A DNA stretch of 64,000 nucleotides, taken from assembly GCF_029392895.1 (NCBI RefSeq), contig NZ_CP114200.1:5239001-5303000 (forward strand), in the 5' to 3' direction. This document shows, in pieces, positions 42,800 through 52,656 of the stretch. The position numbers and the translations under genes are program-made. The notes below the pieces were generated by a model that searched no databases, was not told the origin of the DNA, and worked only from the letters and a program-made list of their open reading frames with translations. How positions within the stretch are numbered: position 1 is the first letter of the stretch; every line of letters starts with the position of its first letter. This DNA is from Streptomyces sp. 71268. GTDB lineage: Bacteria > Actinomycetota > Actinomycetes > Streptomycetales > Streptomycetaceae.

Positions 42800-43040
42800 G
42801 ACCTTGAGGGTACGGGAGAGCCGCGAGGTGACGTCTGTGACGGCGTCCGCGCAGCCCGGACGCGCGCGGCCGGCCCGGAGGGCCCCGACAGGCGGGTGTT
42901 TTGTTGGGTGCGGGACAATGGGGCACGTAACTCATCCCCCTGGGGGCGACCCCCGGACCGGCCGGCGGTGACACCGGCCGCCTTCGCGGCGCGGTCGGGC
43001 ATCCCGGGCCGACCGAGACGAATACGCGAGGCGAACTTCA

Positions 43041-44480
43041 GTGACCCGGATCGTGATCATTGGCGGCGGACCTGGCGGCTACGAGGCGGCGCTGGTCGCG
43101 GCGCAGCTCGGAGCGGACGTGACCGTCGTGGACTGCGACGGTCTCGGTGGCGCTTCGGTGCTGACCGACTGCGTGCCGTCGAAGACGCTGATCGCGACGG
43201 CGGAGGTGATGACGACCTTCGACTCCTCGTACGAGGAGCTGGGCATCATCGTCGCCGACGACACGCCGCCGATGGAGCAGGCCGCCCGGGTGGTCGGCGT
43301 GGATCTGGGCAAGGTCAACCGCCGGGTCAAGCGACTGGCGCTGGCCCAGTCCCACGACATCACCGCCTCCGTCACCCGTGCCGGTGCCCGGGTCATGCGC
43401 GGTCGCGGGCGTATCGAGCCCGCGCAGGCGCCCGACGGCTCGCGCACGGTGACCGTGCAGGCGGCCGACGGTACGGAGGAGACGCTCGCCGCCGACGCGG
43501 TGCTGATCGCCACCGGCGCCCACCCGCGCGAGATCCCGGACGCGCTGCCGGACGGCGAGCGCATCCTGAACTGGACCCAGGTCTACGACCTCGACGAGCT
43601 GCCCGCCGAGCTGATCGTGGTCGGCTCGGGCGTCACCGGCGCCGAGTTCGCCGGCGCGTACCAGGCCCTCGGCTCCAAGGTCACCCTCGTCTCCTCGCGC
43701 GACCGGGTGCTGCCGGGCGAGGACCCGGACGCGGCGGCCGTCCTGGAGGACGTCTTCCGGCGCCGTGGGATGAACGTGATGGCCCGCTCGCGCGCGCAGT
43801 CCGCCAAGCGGGTGGGCGACCGGGTCGAGGTGACGCTCGCCGACGGGCGCGTCATCTCCGGCACGCACTGCCTGATGGCGGTCGGCTCCATCCCCAACAC
43901 CGCGCGGATGGGCCTTGAGGAGGCCGGGGTCAGGCTGAAGGAGTCCGGTCACATCTGGACCGACAAGGTCTCCCGTACGAGCGCGCCGGGCGTGTACGCG
44001 GCCGGCGACTGCACCGGCATCTTCGCCCTGGCCTCGGTCGCGGCCATGCAGGGGCGCATCGCGATGTACCACTTCCTCGGCGAGCCGGTGGCCCCGCTGA
44101 ACCTGAAGGCGGTGTCCGCGAACGTGTTCACCGACCCGGAGATCGCCACCGTCGGGTACACGCAGGCCGACGTGGACAGCGGGAAGATCGACGCCCGGGT
44201 GGTCAAGCTGCCGCTGCTGCGCAACGCGCGGGCCAAGATGCAGGGCATCCGGGACGGCTTCGTCAAGCTGTTCTGCCGGCCGGGCACCGGCATCGTGGTC
44301 GGCGGCGTGGTGGTCTCGCCGCGCGCGAGCGAGCTGATCCACCCGATCTCGGTCGCGGTGGACAACAACCTGACGGTCGCGCAGATCGCGAACACCTTCA
44401 CGGTCTACCCCTCGCTGTCGGGTTCGATCGCCGAGGTGGCCCGCCAGCTCCAGACCCGCAAGACGCAAAACGAGCTGTAA
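43041..44480 (+). CDS. lpdA: NAD(P)H-quinone dehydrogenase, LpdA type
   Basis: A 479-residue flavoprotein of the disulfide reductase family. It has FAD motif IVIIGGGPGGYEAALVAAQL, NAD motif LIVVGSGVTGAEFAGAYQAL and FAD-binding VYAAGDCTGIFALASVAAMQ. The redox centre, normally GG-T-C-x4-C, reads GGASVLTDCVPSK, so the first Cys is missing and no disulfide can form. This is the pattern of M. tuberculosis LpdA (Rv3303c), which reduces quinones instead of lipoamide. The C-terminal interface keeps HPISVAVDNN. GTG 43041 is immediately after a GGCGA-rich leader. It is a single gene; the DeoR gene follows 100 bp downstream. Confidence 0.92.
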   Translation: MTRIVIIGGGPGGYEAALVAAQLGADVTVVDCDGLGGASVLTDCVPSKTLIATAEVMTTFDSSYEELGIIVADDTPPMEQAARVVGVDLGKVNRRVKRLALAQSHDITASVTRAGARVMRGRGRIEPAQAPDGSRTVTVQAADGTEETLAADAVLIATGAHPREIPDALPDGERILNWTQVYDLDELPAELIVVGSGVTGAEFAGAYQALGSKVTLVSSRDRVLPGEDPDAAAVLEDVFRRRGMNVMARSRAQSAKRVGDRVEVTLADGRVISGTHCLMAVGSIPNTARMGLEEAGVRLKESGHIWTDKVSRTSAPGVYAAGDCTGIFALASVAAMQGRIAMYHFLGEPVAPLNLKAVSANVFTDPEIATVGYTQADVDSGKIDARVVKLPLLRNARAKMQGIRDGFVKLFCRPGTGIVVGGVVVSPRASELIHPISVAVDNNLTVAQIANTFTVYPSLSGSIAEVARQLQTRKTQNEL

Positions 44481-44579
44481 CGCACTCCTATACCACCTGT
44501 GCTGCCCAGCAGTGAACAACTTCTGCTAATTGGCGGAACCGGCTGAAAGCAGACGGTCGTTGGCGTTACTGTCAGTTTC

Positions 44580-45596
44580 GTGTTCGCTGCAGAACGTCGC
44601 CAATTGATCCTTGAAATGGTGCGCGCGAACGGAGCCGTCTCGCTCCGTGAGCTCGCCCGTGTCGTCCAGACCTCCGAAGTGACCGTACGGCGGGACGTGC
44701 GGGCGCTGGAGGCGGAAGGACTGCTCGACCGCCGGCATGGCGGTGCGGTATTGCCGGGTGGTTTCACCAGGGAGTCCGGCTTTCCGCAAAAGTCCCATCT
44801 AGCAACCGCGGAGAAGACGGCCATCGCCGATCTCGCCGCCGGCCTCGTCGAAGAGGGCGAGGCCGTGGTGGTCGGCGCGGGGACGACGACGCAGGAGCTG
44901 GCCCGCCGGCTCGCCCGCGTCCCCGGTCTGACCGTGGTCACCAACTCCCTGCTCGTCGCCCAGGCCCTGGCCCACGCCAACCGGGTCGAGGTCGTCATGA
45001 CCGGTGGCACCCTCCGTGGCTCCAACTACGCCCTGGTGGGCAGCGGCGCCGAGCAGTCCCTGCAGGGGCTGCGGGTCTCGCGCGCCTTCATCTCCGGCAG
45101 CGGGCTCACCGCCGAGCGCGGCCTGTCCACGTCCAACATGCTCTCGGCGAGCGTGGACCGGGCGCTGGTGCAGGCGGCGGCCGAGGTGGTGGTCCTCGCG
45201 GACCACTCGAAGCTGGGCACCGACACCATGTTCCAGACCGTGCCCACGGACGTGATCACGCGGCTGGTGACGAACGAGCCGCTCACCCGGGACGAGCGCT
45301 CGGCCACCGAACTCCAGGCCCTCGCCGACCAGGGGGTGCAGATCACCGTCGCCGGCGTGGGGCAGCAGGCCCCCGCCCCCGGGCAGGGCCAGGGCGCCGG
45401 CCCCGGCGTCGGCCCGGGCCGCACCGACGGCGGCCCCACCGTGGGGCGGCCGGCGCGGCGCGACATGCCGCTGCCGGGCCCGCGCCGTACGCATCCCCCC
45501 ACGGCACCCGGTGGCCCGGGGCTGCGGGGCCCGGTGTCCCTGTCCGACCAACAACTCGGCGGCCGGGTCGCGGACCTGGCACCCCGCCGACGCTGA
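44580..45596 (+). CDS. DeoR/GlpR-family regulator
   Basis: A 338-residue repressor. The N-terminal DeoR helix-turn-helix is typical (ERRQLILEMVRANGAVSLRE, TSEVTVRRDVRALEAEGLLD, RRHGGAVLPGG). The DeoRC sugar-phosphate domain follows (VEEGEAVVVGAGTTTQELAR, VVTNSLLVAQALAH, VMTGGTLRGSNYALVGS, VVLADHSKLG). The last 80 residues are a Pro/Gly-rich tail. GTG 44580 lies 7 nt after -10-like TACTGT (44567-44572), implying a leaderless mRNA. It is the only DeoR regulator in the window and is a candidate for binding the CTACGCGCGTAG sites, with deoxyribose- or ribose-phosphate as inducer; this is inference. Confidence 0.9.
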   Translation: MFAAERRQLILEMVRANGAVSLRELARVVQTSEVTVRRDVRALEAEGLLDRRHGGAVLPGGFTRESGFPQKSHLATAEKTAIADLAAGLVEEGEAVVVGAGTTTQELARRLARVPGLTVVTNSLLVAQALAHANRVEVVMTGGTLRGSNYALVGSGAEQSLQGLRVSRAFISGSGLTAERGLSTSNMLSASVDRALVQAAAEVVVLADHSKLGTDTMFQTVPTDVITRLVTNEPLTRDERSATELQALADQGVQITVAGVGQQAPAPGQGQGAGPGVGPGRTDGGPTVGRPARRDMPLPGPRRTHPPTAPGGPGLRGPVSLSDQQLGGRVADLAPRRR

Positions 45597-45637
45597 GCAC
45601 GCCCCGGGCCGGGCACGGAGCCCCGCCCGGGTCCGCA

Positions 45638-45690
45638 CGCACGCGCCCTCGGGCCGACGCACACCGCGCGCCGGCCCGAGGGCGCGTGCG
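45638..45690. terminator. Bidirectional terminator, 19-bp stem
   Basis: A perfect 19-bp inverted repeat (45638-45656 and 45672-45690, core CGCGCCCTCGGGCCG) with a 15-nt loop lies between the convergent DeoR and TetR genes. Confidence 0.88.
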
Positions 45691-45775
45691 CGTCCGCGCC
45701 GGCCGGTCCTCGGCGACCCGGCCGGTGGGTCGGTCGCGACCCGGGGCGGGGTGGGGCGTGGCGCGTACGGGCGCG

Positions 45776-46498
45776 TTACGCGGTGTCGCCGGCCTCGGGG
45801 GCTTCGCTGGCCCCAGGGGCCTTGCCGACCTCGGGGGCGTCGCCAGCCCCAGGGGCGTCGCCGACCTGGGGGGCTTCGCCGCCGCGCGGCGGCTGGCTCG
45901 GCTCAGTGGGTCGGGCGCGCAGCCCCTGGAGGGTGAGGGTCAGCAATCGGTCGGCCAGCTCCGGGTCGTCGGGGGACTGCTCGACGGCGAGCGCGATGGC
46001 GTTGGTCAACTGCATCAGGTCCGCGATGTCCACCCCCGCCCGTACGGCGCCGGCCCGCTGGGCCCGGTCCAGGAGTTCGCTGCCGGCCGCGAGCATCGGC
46101 ATACTGCACCGCGACATGGCCGAGCCGTCGTCGCTGTGCGCGGCCATCAGCGCCCGGGACAGGCCCCGGTAGGTGCTGGCGTGCGTGACGATGGCCCGCA
46201 GCCACTCCAGGAGCGCGACGCACGGCTGGGGCGCGGCCAGGAGTTCGCGGGAGCGCGCGAGCAGCGCCTCGACCTCGTCCTCGAAGATCGCGCTCATCAG
46301 CGCCGTGCGGTGCGGGAAGTGACGGTAGAGGGTGCCGATGCCGACGCCGGCCCGCCGCGCGATCTCCTCCAGCGAGGCGTCGGTGCCGCGCTCGGTGAAC
46401 GCCGTACGCGCCTCGGTCAGCAGGCGCTCGTAGTTGCGCCGCGCGTCGGCGCGCCTCGGCCGCCCCTCGGTGACCCCCGCCGTTCCGCTCGCCATCAT
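45776..46498 (-). CDS. TetR-family regulator
   Basis: A 240-residue regulator. The DNA-binding domain is DARRNYERLLTEARTAFTER, ASLEEIARRAGVGIGTLYRH, FPHRTALMSAIFEDEV. The C-terminal ligand domain is of the kind often seen with this helix-turn-helix (VALLEWLRAIVTHASTYRGL). Two ATGs in tandem (46498 and 46495) follow a GGAGGG site; the second has the better spacing. The C-terminal 35 residues are repeats of a GDAP unit, matched by DNA repeats at 45790-45890. Target unknown; no palindromic operator was found next to it. Confidence 0.87.
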   Translation of the reverse strand: MMASGTAGVTEGRPRRADARRNYERLLTEARTAFTERGTDASLEEIARRAGVGIGTLYRHFPHRTALMSAIFEDEVEALLARSRELLAAPQPCVALLEWLRAIVTHASTYRGLSRALMAAHSDDGSAMSRCSMPMLAAGSELLDRAQRAGAVRAGVDIADLMQLTNAIALAVEQSPDDPELADRLLTLTLQGLRARPTEPSQPPRGGEAPQVGDAPGAGDAPEVGKAPGASEAPEAGDTA

Positions 46499-46808
46499 GG
46501 CCCTCCCGTGGACCGCACCGCGCGCCCTGTGGCGGCGGCGACGCCGTCCGTCCGTGCGTCCCGTCATGCCCTGCCGCGCCGTGGCCCGTGGTGGGCGACG
46601 CGCCGGCCCCCCGTCGGCGGCGTCGCGCCGGCGTGCGCCGTCCACGCATCCCGCTAAGCGGCGCGCCGCCCGGCATGACCCTGCCTCCAGCATCGCACTG
46701 GTCGGGCGCGCGCCCTGACGGTCGTCGGATGCCGGCGAGCCCGCCGTGCCACTGGTTCGGGTGATGTCGCAGTGTTGCACGCGGGCAGAGGGCGTGGCGG
46801 GAAAACGG

Positions 46809-46847
46809 CGCGGGCCCCGGCCAGGGTGATCCTGGCCGGGGCCCGCG
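46809..46847 (-). terminator. Terminator of accA2
   Basis: A perfect 17-bp stem, CGCGGGCCCCGGCCAGG (46809-46825) and complement (46831-46847), encloses loop GTGAT, 80 bp past the accA2 stop. The rest of 46499-46926 is GC-rich and shows no gene. Confidence 0.88.
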
Positions 46848-46926
46848 CCCGCGTGCGGCGGGGGACTACGCCCCGCGCTGCTCGATATGGCTTGATACGG
46901 CTGGGAACAGCGCGCTCAGCCCGCAC

Positions 46927-48708
46927 TCAGTCCTTGATCTCGCAGATGACCGCGCCGGCCGAAACGGAGCCGCCGACCTCCGCGGTGAGGTCCTTGACGG
47001 TGCCGGCGCGGTGGGCGTTGAGCGGCTGCTCCATCTTCATCGCCTCAAGCACGACGACCAGTTCGCCCTCCTCGACGACCTGACCCTCCTCGACGGCGAC
47101 CTTGACGATGGTGCCCTGCATCGGGGAGGCCAGCGCGTCACCCGAGGCGGCGGAGCCGGACTTCTTGGCGGCCTTGCGCTTGGGCTTCTTGGCCTGGCCA
47201 CCGCTGGCGGTTGCCGGGGCGAAGCCGAGGGATGCGGGGAGGGAGACCTCAAGGCGCTTGCCACCGACCTCGACGACCACGGTCTCGCGACCGGCGCCCT
47301 CGCCCTCACCGTCCTCACCAGCGCTCTCGCCGGGGGTGAAGGGCTTGATGTCGTTGACGAACTCCGTCTCGATCCACCGCGTATGCACCGCGAACGCCTC
47401 GGTCGAGCCCGAGCGCTCGGGAGCGAACGCCGGGTCGGCGACCACCGCGCGGTGGAAGGGCAGCGCGGTCGCCATCCCCTCGACCTCGAACTCCTCCAAC
47501 GCCCGCGCGGCCCGCTCCAACGCCTGCCGCCGCGTAGCACCCGTGACGATCAACTTCGCCAACAACGAGTCCCAGGCCGGACCGATCACCGACCCCGACT
47601 CCACACCAGCATCCAACCGCACCCCAGGCCCCGAAGGCCCCGCGAACCGCGTCACCGTCCCCGGCGCCGGCAAGAACCCACGACCCGGGTCCTCACCATT
47701 GATCCGGAACTCAAAGGAATGACCCCGCACCGGCGGGTCGTCATACCCCAACTCCTCGCCATCGGCGATCCGGAACATCTCCCGCACCAGGTCAAGACCG
47801 GTGACCTCCTCGGTCACCGGGTGCTCCACCTGCAGACGGGTGTTGACCTCAAGGAAGGAGATCGTGCCGTCCTGACCCACCAGGAACTCACACGTGCCCG
47901 CGCCCACGTACCCGGCCTCACGCAAGATCGCCTTCGACGCCCGGTACAACTCCGCGTTCTGCTCCGCAGTAAGGAACGGGGCGGGGGCTTCCTCGACCAG
48001 CTTCTGGTGGCGGCGCTGGAGGGAGCAGTCGCGGGTGGAGACCACGACCACGTTGCCGTGCTGGTCGGCCAGACACTGGGTCTCCACATGCCGCGGCCGA
48101 TCCAGGTACCGCTCCACGAAGCACTCACCCCGCCCGAAAGCGGCCACCGCCTCACGCACGGCCGAGTCGTAGAGTTCGGCGACCTCCTCCAGCGAGCGGG
48201 CCACCTTCAACCCGCGTCCGCCGCCGCCGAAGGCCGCCTTGATCGCGATCGGGAGGCCGTGTTCACGCGCGAAGGCCACGACCTCCTCCGCGCCAGAGAC
48301 CGGGTCGGGGGTACCAGCCACCAGGGGGGCGCCGGCGCGTTGGGCGATGTGGCGGGCCGCGACCTTGTCGCCCAGGTCCCGGATGGCCTGCGGGGGCGGG
48401 CCGATCCAGGTCAGCCCCGCGTCCAGTACGGCCTGGGCGAAGTCCGCGTTCTCCGACAGGAAGCCGTAACCGGGGTGGACCGCGTCCGCGCCGGACTCGG
48501 CCGCCGCGGCCAGCACCTTGCCCATGTCCAGGTAACTGGTGGCCGGAGTGTCACCACCCAACGCGTACGCCTCATCAGCAACCCGCACATGCAACGCGTC
48601 CCGATCCGGGTCCGCGTACACCGCCACACTCCCGATCCCGGCATCCCGACAAGCACGGGCAACACGGACAGCGATTTCGCCACGGTTGGCGATGAGCACC
48701 TTGCGCAC
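46927..48708 (-). CDS. accA2: Acyl-CoA carboxylase biotinylated alpha subunit
   Basis: A 593-residue protein joining biotin carboxylase and biotin carrier. N-terminal [23 protein letters not shown]-grasp [10 protein letters not shown] and [20 protein letters not shown] mark the carboxylase. An Ala/Lys linker ([14 protein letters not shown]) leads to the carrier with biotinyl Lys558 in [12 protein letters not shown]. Size and domain order match AccA2 (SCO4921), shared by acetyl- and propionyl-CoA carboxylases. GTG 48708 has an AGGAGGG site; the 61-residue longer frame is not supported. It works with PccB and PccE encoded 2-4 kb away and is biotinylated by BirA at 52657. Stretches around 47520-47960 and 48520-48680 use more A and T in wobble positions than neighbours. 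Confidence 0.96.
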   Translation of the reverse strand: MRKVLIANRGEIAVRVARACRDAGIGSVAVYADPDRDALHVRVADEAYALGGDTPATSYLDMGKVLAAAAESGADAVHPGYGFLSENADFAQAVLDAGLTWIGPPPQAIRDLGDKVAARHIAQRAGAPLVAGTPDPVSGAEEVVAFAREHGLPIAIKAAFGGGGRGLKVARSLEEVAELYDSAVREAVAAFGRGECFVERYLDRPRHVETQCLADQHGNVVVVSTRDCSLQRRHQKLVEEAPAPFLTAEQNAELYRASKAILREAGYVGAGTCEFLVGQDGTISFLEVNTRLQVEHPVTEEVTGLDLVREMFRIADGEELGYDDPPVRGHSFEFRINGEDPGRGFLPAPGTVTRFAGPSGPGVRLDAGVESGSVIGPAWDSLLAKLIVTGATRRQALERAARALEEFEVEGMATALPFHRAVVADPAFAPERSGSTEAFAVHTRWIETEFVNDIKPFTPGESAGEDGEGEGAGRETVVVEVGGKRLEVSLPASLGFAPATASGGQAKKPKRKAAKKSGSAASGDALASPMQGTIVKVAVEEGQVVEEGELVVVLEAMKMEQPLNAHRAGTVKDLTAEVGGSVSAGAVICEIKD

Positions 48709-49124
48709 GATGGCTCCCTCCTTGAAACAAGCAGAGTTTAGGTACAGGCAACACTGTGCGCCGAGAAGCCTCCGAGAGTGAGCTTGACCACAGAGTGCAC
48801 GCACCAGGTCCCCGCAGAGGGACCACATCCCCCGATGCACCACGGTACGCCCCGCTTTCGCGACTACCGGAGCGCTTCCGCGTGTGGGCAAGGTCTCGCC
48901 TGGACGCCCCGGCGGGGGACCGGGATTCTTTGTGGGGAATCTACTAACGCGGGGCGGAAACTTTGCCTTCTCGTCGTCCGTGCCTGATGGCGCGGAGGTT
49001 TACGGCGCGCGCCGGTCACGCCACCGGTGCAGGCCCCTTGTCGGGGCGCCTTACCCGTTAGTAGCGTTCCGCGAGACGGCGTACCGGGGGTAACGGTCCG
49101 GGCGGCACGGAAGAGGTGACGTGG
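48709..49124. promoter_or_regulatory. Divergent promoter region of accA2 and a membrane protein gene
   Basis: This 416-bp gap has a perfect 9-bp inverted repeat, CTACTAACG (48941-48949) and CGTTAGTAG (49056-49064). Read outward, each copy gives CGTTAGTAG followed by TT-containing -10-like sequence, one facing accA2 and one facing the gene at 49125. It may be a pair of related promoters or sites for one regulator. No gene is seen in the gap. Confidence 0.5.
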
Positions 49125-49583
49125 GTGGCGCGCAGAACGGTGGCCGCTGTGGCGGCTGTGGTGCTGATGGTCGAGGCGGTCGTCATCGCGCTGCTCAACT
49201 GGGTCCTGGGGCTGGTCGTGGACCACCAGGACATGTCCCTCGCCGACCTGGACCCCGGCGCGATGACCGTCGCCACCTGGATCGCGGGCGGGCTCATCGG
49301 GCTCTACCTGGTCGGCTGCGGCGTGGCGTTGCTGCGGATGGCCGTGCGGGACCTGCCGCCCGGTCGCTTCGCCCGCGTCCTGCTCATCACCTGCGCGGTC
49401 ACCCACGGCCTGCTGGGCGCCTTCGCGGTCGGCCTGGTCGGCTGGCCCGCCTTCGCGTTCATGATGGTCGTGCTCGGCCTGATCGTGCTCAGCCTCTTCA
49501 GTTACGACGAGGAGCGCGACGGCGCGCGCCCGGGCGGCGGAGAGGCGCCTCCGGTCGGCCCCGCGCCGTCCACGAACGCGTAG
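49125..49583 (+). CDS. Small membrane protein, four helices
   Basis: A 152-residue protein of unknown function. It has hydrophobic segments at about residues 5-28, 47-72, 82-106 and 108-128, joined by short loops (QDMSLADLDPGAMTVA, VRDLPPGRFARVLL), and an acidic cytoplasmic tail (SYDEERDGARPGGG). GTG 49125 has an AGAGGTG site 6 nt upstream; GTG 49116 is a weaker alternative. It is divergent from accA2 in the conserved gene order. Confidence 0.82.
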   Translation: MARRTVAAVAAVVLMVEAVVIALLNWVLGLVVDHQDMSLADLDPGAMTVATWIAGGLIGLYLVGCGVALLRMAVRDLPPGRFARVLLITCAVTHGLLGAFAVGLVGWPAFAFMMVVLGLIVLSLFSYDEERDGARPGGGEAPPVGPAPSTNA

Positions 49584-49665
49584 CCGCACGGCGTCGGCGC
49601 ACGACATCGGCGCGCCGCCGTGCCCGCGCGCCGGGGCGCGGGTCACGGCGTACGGGCGGCCGGGC

Positions 49666-50301
49666 TCAGCGGGTCGGCGGCTGCCACAAGTCGGTGATGC
49701 CGGTGCCCAGTTCGGCCAGCAGGCGGCGCAGCAGCGGCAGCGACAGGCCGATCACGTTGCCCGGGTCCCCGTCGATGCCGTCGATGAACGGCGCCGAGCG
49801 GCCGTCGAGCGTGAACGCGCCCGCCACGTACAGGGGTTCGCCGCTGGCCACGTACGCCGCGATCTCCGCGTCCTCCGGTTGCCCGAAGCGGACGGTGGTC
49901 GAGGCCGTGGCGCTGGCCTGCGCGCCGGTCGCGGTGTCGATGACGCAGTGGCCGGTCTGGAGCACGCCGGAGCGGCCCCGCATCGCCTTCCAGCGCGCGG
50001 TGGCCTCCTCGGCGTCGGCCGGCTTGCCGAGTGCCTGTCCGTCCAGTTCGAGGACCGAGTCGCAGCCGACGACGAGCGCGTCGGCCGCCGCCGGGCGCTC
50101 GGCCACGGCGCGCGCCTTGGCCTCGGCGAGCACCAGTGCCAGGCGCGCGGGCGAGTCGGCGCTGAGCGCGTCCTCGTCCACGCCGCTGACGATCACCTCG
50201 GGGGCCAGCCCCGCCTGGCGGAGCAGGCCGAGTCGGGCGGGCGACTGCGAGGCGAGGATGAGGCGTCGGGGGCCGGTGCGGTCGGCGTGGTGGGCGTTCA
50301 T
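49666..50301 (-). CDS. maf: Maf-family nucleotide pyrophosphatase
   Basis: A 211-residue house-cleaning enzyme hydrolysing non-canonical or unwanted nucleoside triphosphates to monophosphates. The N-terminal motif is [20 protein letters not shown] (S-x-S-P-R family signature, here SQSPAR), then [18 protein letters not shown] and LQTGHCVID. The C-terminus has [19 protein letters not shown]. The ATG is at 50299-50301, 101 bp from the small mmpB gene upstream on the same strand. The position inside the carboxylase gene group is conserved. Confidence 0.93.
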   Translation of the reverse strand: MNAHHADRTGPRRLILASQSPARLGLLRQAGLAPEVIVSGVDEDALSADSPARLALVLAEAKARAVAERPAAADALVVGCDSVLELDGQALGKPADAEEATARWKAMRGRSGVLQTGHCVIDTATGAQASATASTTVRFGQPEDAEIAAYVASGEPLYVAGAFTLDGRSAPFIDGIDGDPGNVIGLSLPLLRRLLAELGTGITDLWQPPTR

Positions 50302-50402
50302 GCGGCCATCGTAAGAGGGGGCGGCGCGGGGGCCACGGCGGGCCGGGGGGTTGGGGGGAGGAGGGTCGTACGGGGGGAGTGGGGGGAGTGGGGGCGGGCG
50401 GT

Positions 50403-50534
50403 TCAGGCGCTGAGGCTGATGATGAGCATCAGGACGACCGTGGCGACCGCGAGGACAGTGCCCGCCCGGCGCACCATGGACTCCGTCACCCGGAGTTCAT
50501 CGGGTGGTTCATCGGGCGGGTCGGACCACAACAT
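50403..50534 (-). CDS. mmpB: Small single-pass membrane protein, MmpB-like
   Basis: A 43-residue gene too short for usual gene finding. It begins [18 protein letters not shown] and continues with [20 protein letters not shown] ending in ISLSA. The acidic Pro-rich start and single C-terminal helix match what I recall of the morphogenic membrane protein MmpB of streptomycetes. Third positions are mostly G or C. It lies between maf and pccE on the same strand, just after a strong terminator, so it has its own promoter or is read with maf. The ribosome-binding site is weak. Confidence 0.75.
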   Translation of the reverse strand: MLWSDPPDEPPDELRVTESMVRRAGTVLAVATVVLMLIISLSA

Positions 50535-50561
50535 GCGGAACATCGTGCGCCGGAAAAGCGG

Positions 50562-50593
50562 CCGGCGCCTGAGTACGGGTACTCAGGCGCCGG
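50562..50593 (-). terminator. Terminator of the pccB-pccE operon
   Basis: A perfect 14-bp stem, CCGGCGCCTGAGTA / TACTCAGGCGCCGG, with loop CGGG lies 38 bp after the pccE stop. Confidence 0.9.
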
Positions 50594-50631
50594 ACCGTGC
50601 CGTGCTGGTTTTCTGGCGGTTTACGGGTGGG

Positions 50632-50841
50632 TCAGGCCGGCCAGAAGGCCGTGCGCCACGCCTTCGGCCCCGGGTGGGGCAGCCGGCGGCCGGGGACGGT
50701 GCGGGCCGGGTCGGACCACTCCTGTGGGGCCTCGCCGTCGGACGCGGCGGCGCCGCGCGCTGCCGCGCGGGCCCGGACCACCGCCAGGGCGGCGGCGAGC
50801 TCCTCGGGGGTCGGGTTACCCCGTACAACCTTGATCACCAT
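50632..50841 (-). CDS. pccE: Acyl-CoA carboxylase epsilon subunit
   Basis: A 69-residue small subunit found only in actinobacterial acyl-CoA carboxylases. The conserved start VIKVVRGNPTPEELAAALAV leads into an Ala/Arg helix, and the C-terminal part WSDPARTVPGRRLPHPGPKA with final WRTAFWP is typical. It stimulates the AccA2-PccB complex. The start is 13 bp after the pccB stop, so the two form one operon. Confidence 0.92.
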   Translation of the reverse strand: MVIKVVRGNPTPEELAAALAVVRARAAARGAAASDGEAPQEWSDPARTVPGRRLPHPGPKAWRTAFWPA

Positions 50842-50854
50842 GTCAACGGCCCTC

Positions 50855-52444
50855 CTACAGCGGGATGTTGCCGTGCTTCTTCGGCGGCAGGGACTCGCGC
50901 TTGTTCCGCAGTGTGCGCAGGCCGCGGACGATGTGGCGACGGGTCTCCGACGGCATGATCACAGCGTCCACATACCCCCGTTCGGCCGCGACATACGGAT
51001 TCAGCAGGGCGTCCTCGTAATCGGCGATGAGTTCCTTGCGCAGTTCCTCGGCGCGCTCGGGGGTCTCGGCGGCGGCAATGGTGCGCCGGTGCAGGATGTT
51101 GACCGCGCCCTGTGCGCCCATGACCGCGATCTGCGCCGTGGGCCAGGCCAGGTTGAGGTCCGCGCCCAGATGCTTGGAGCCCATCACGTCGTACGCCCCG
51201 CCGAACGCCTTGCGGGTGATGACCGTGATCAGCGGAACGGTGGCCTCCGCGTACGCGTAGATCAGCTTGGCGCCGCGCCGGATGATGCCGCTGTACTCCT
51301 GGTCCACGCCGGGCAGGAAGCCGGGCACGTCCACGAAGGTGAGCACCGGCACGTTGAAGGCGTCGCAGGTGCGCACGAAGCGGGCGGCCTTCTCGGACGC
51401 GTCGATGTCCAGGCACCCCGCGAACTGGAGCGGCTGGTTGGCCACGATGCCCACCGGGTGGCCCTCGACGCGGCCGAAGCCGGTGATGATGTTGGGCGCG
51501 AACAGCGCCTGCGTCTCCAGGAACTCCGCGTCGTCGAGCACGTGCTCGATGGCCTGGTGCATGTCGTACGGCTGGTTCGCCGAGTCCGGGATCAGCGTGT
51601 CGAGCTCCAGGTCCTCCGGCGTGACCTCGAGGTCGGCCTCCTCCGGGAAGACGGGCGGCTCGGAGAGGTTGTTGGAGGGCAGGTAGGACAGGAGAGCCTT
51701 GATGTACTCGATGGCGTCCTTCTCGTCGCCCGCCATGTGGTGCGCCACGCCCGAGGTGGTGTTGTGCGTACGGGCGCCGCCCAGCTCCTCGAAGCCCACG
51801 TCCTCGCCGGTGACGGTCTTGATCACGTCGGGGCCGGTGATGAACATGTGCGAGGTCTGGTCGACCATCACGGTGAAGTCCGTGATCGCGGGCGAGTACA
51901 CCGCGCCGCCGGCGCACGGGCCGACGATGAGGCTGATCTGCGGGATGACGCCCGAGCCGTGCACGTTGCGGCGGAAGATCTCGGCGAACAGGCCGAGCGC
52001 CACCACGCCCTCCTGGATGCGCGCGCCGCCGCCGTCGTTGATGCCGATGACCGGGCACCCGTGCTTGAGCGCGAAGTCCATCACCTTGACGATCTTCTCG
52101 CCGTAGACCTCGCCCAGCGAGCCGCCGAAGATGGTGAAGTCCTGCGAGTACACGCACACCGGGCGCCCGTCCACGGTGCCGTACCCGGTGACCACGCCGT
52201 CACCGTACGGGCGGTTCTTCTCGATGCCGAAGTTCGTCGAGCGGTGCCGCGCGAACTCGTCCAGCTCGGCGAACGACCCCTCGTCCAGCAGCAGGTCGAT
52301 CCGCTCGCGCGCGGTGAGCTTGCCCTTGGCGTGCTGCTTCTCCACCGCCCGGGCGGAGCCCGCGTGGGTGGCCTCCTGCACGCGGCGCTGGAAGTCCGCG
52401 AGCTTCCCCGCGGTGGTGTGGATGTCGTATTCCGGCTCGGACAT
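50855..52444 (-). CDS. pccB: Propionyl/acyl-CoA carboxylase beta subunit
   Basis: A 529-residue carboxyltransferase. The N-half has [53 protein letters not shown] and [16 protein letters not shown]. The C-half has [14 protein letters not shown], the [20 protein letters not shown] strand and [17 protein letters not shown], with oxyanion loops in both crotonase-type folds. The residue after the GVDQEY-type motif decides acyl size in this family; here it is Ser, but the acyl preference cannot be fixed from that. It makes methylmalonyl- or malonyl-CoA for lipids and polyketides. ATG 52444 opens the operon with pccE. Confidence 0.95.
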   Translation of the reverse strand: MSEPEYDIHTTAGKLADFQRRVQEATHAGSARAVEKQHAKGKLTARERIDLLLDEGSFAELDEFARHRSTNFGIEKNRPYGDGVVTGYGTVDGRPVCVYSQDFTIFGGSLGEVYGEKIVKVMDFALKHGCPVIGINDGGGARIQEGVVALGLFAEIFRRNVHGSGVIPQISLIVGPCAGGAVYSPAITDFTVMVDQTSHMFITGPDVIKTVTGEDVGFEELGGARTHNTTSGVAHHMAGDEKDAIEYIKALLSYLPSNNLSEPPVFPEEADLEVTPEDLELDTLIPDSANQPYDMHQAIEHVLDDAEFLETQALFAPNIITGFGRVEGHPVGIVANQPLQFAGCLDIDASEKAARFVRTCDAFNVPVLTFVDVPGFLPGVDQEYSGIIRRGAKLIYAYAEATVPLITVITRKAFGGAYDVMGSKHLGADLNLAWPTAQIAVMGAQGAVNILHRRTIAAAETPERAEELRKELIADYEDALLNPYVAAERGYVDAVIMPSETRRHIVRGLRTLRNKRESLPPKKHGNIPL

Positions 52445-52656
52445 CGGGATGCGGCTCCTGCTCGTCCTCGGGGGTGTGGGCCACCCGCGCTCCCTGCTCG
52501 TGCCGCGCGGGTCGGCTTGGCTACCGAGTCGTAGGGTATCGGCGTGACCGCGCTCCGGCGGTGCGTCGTTGGCCACACCGGCGGGCTGTGGATCGCACCG
52601 TTTCGACCGGGTGTGACGTCCACGGATCACGCGCCCTCCGCTTCTAGGCTGGCCGC
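52445..52656. promoter_or_regulatory. Divergent promoter region of pccB and birA
   Basis: A -10-like TAGGCT at 52645-52650 lies 6 nt before the birA ATG, indicating a leaderless birA transcript. On the minus side a short inverted pair, TACC/GGTA, lies near 52522-52538 in the likely pccB promoter. No BirA-type operator can be expected because this BirA lacks a DNA-binding domain. Confidence 0.5.

Noticed and set aside
43041..44480. Dihydrolipoamide dehydrogenase of a 2-oxoacid complex
   Set aside because: The first active-site Cys is absent, which rules out the usual disulfide chemistry.
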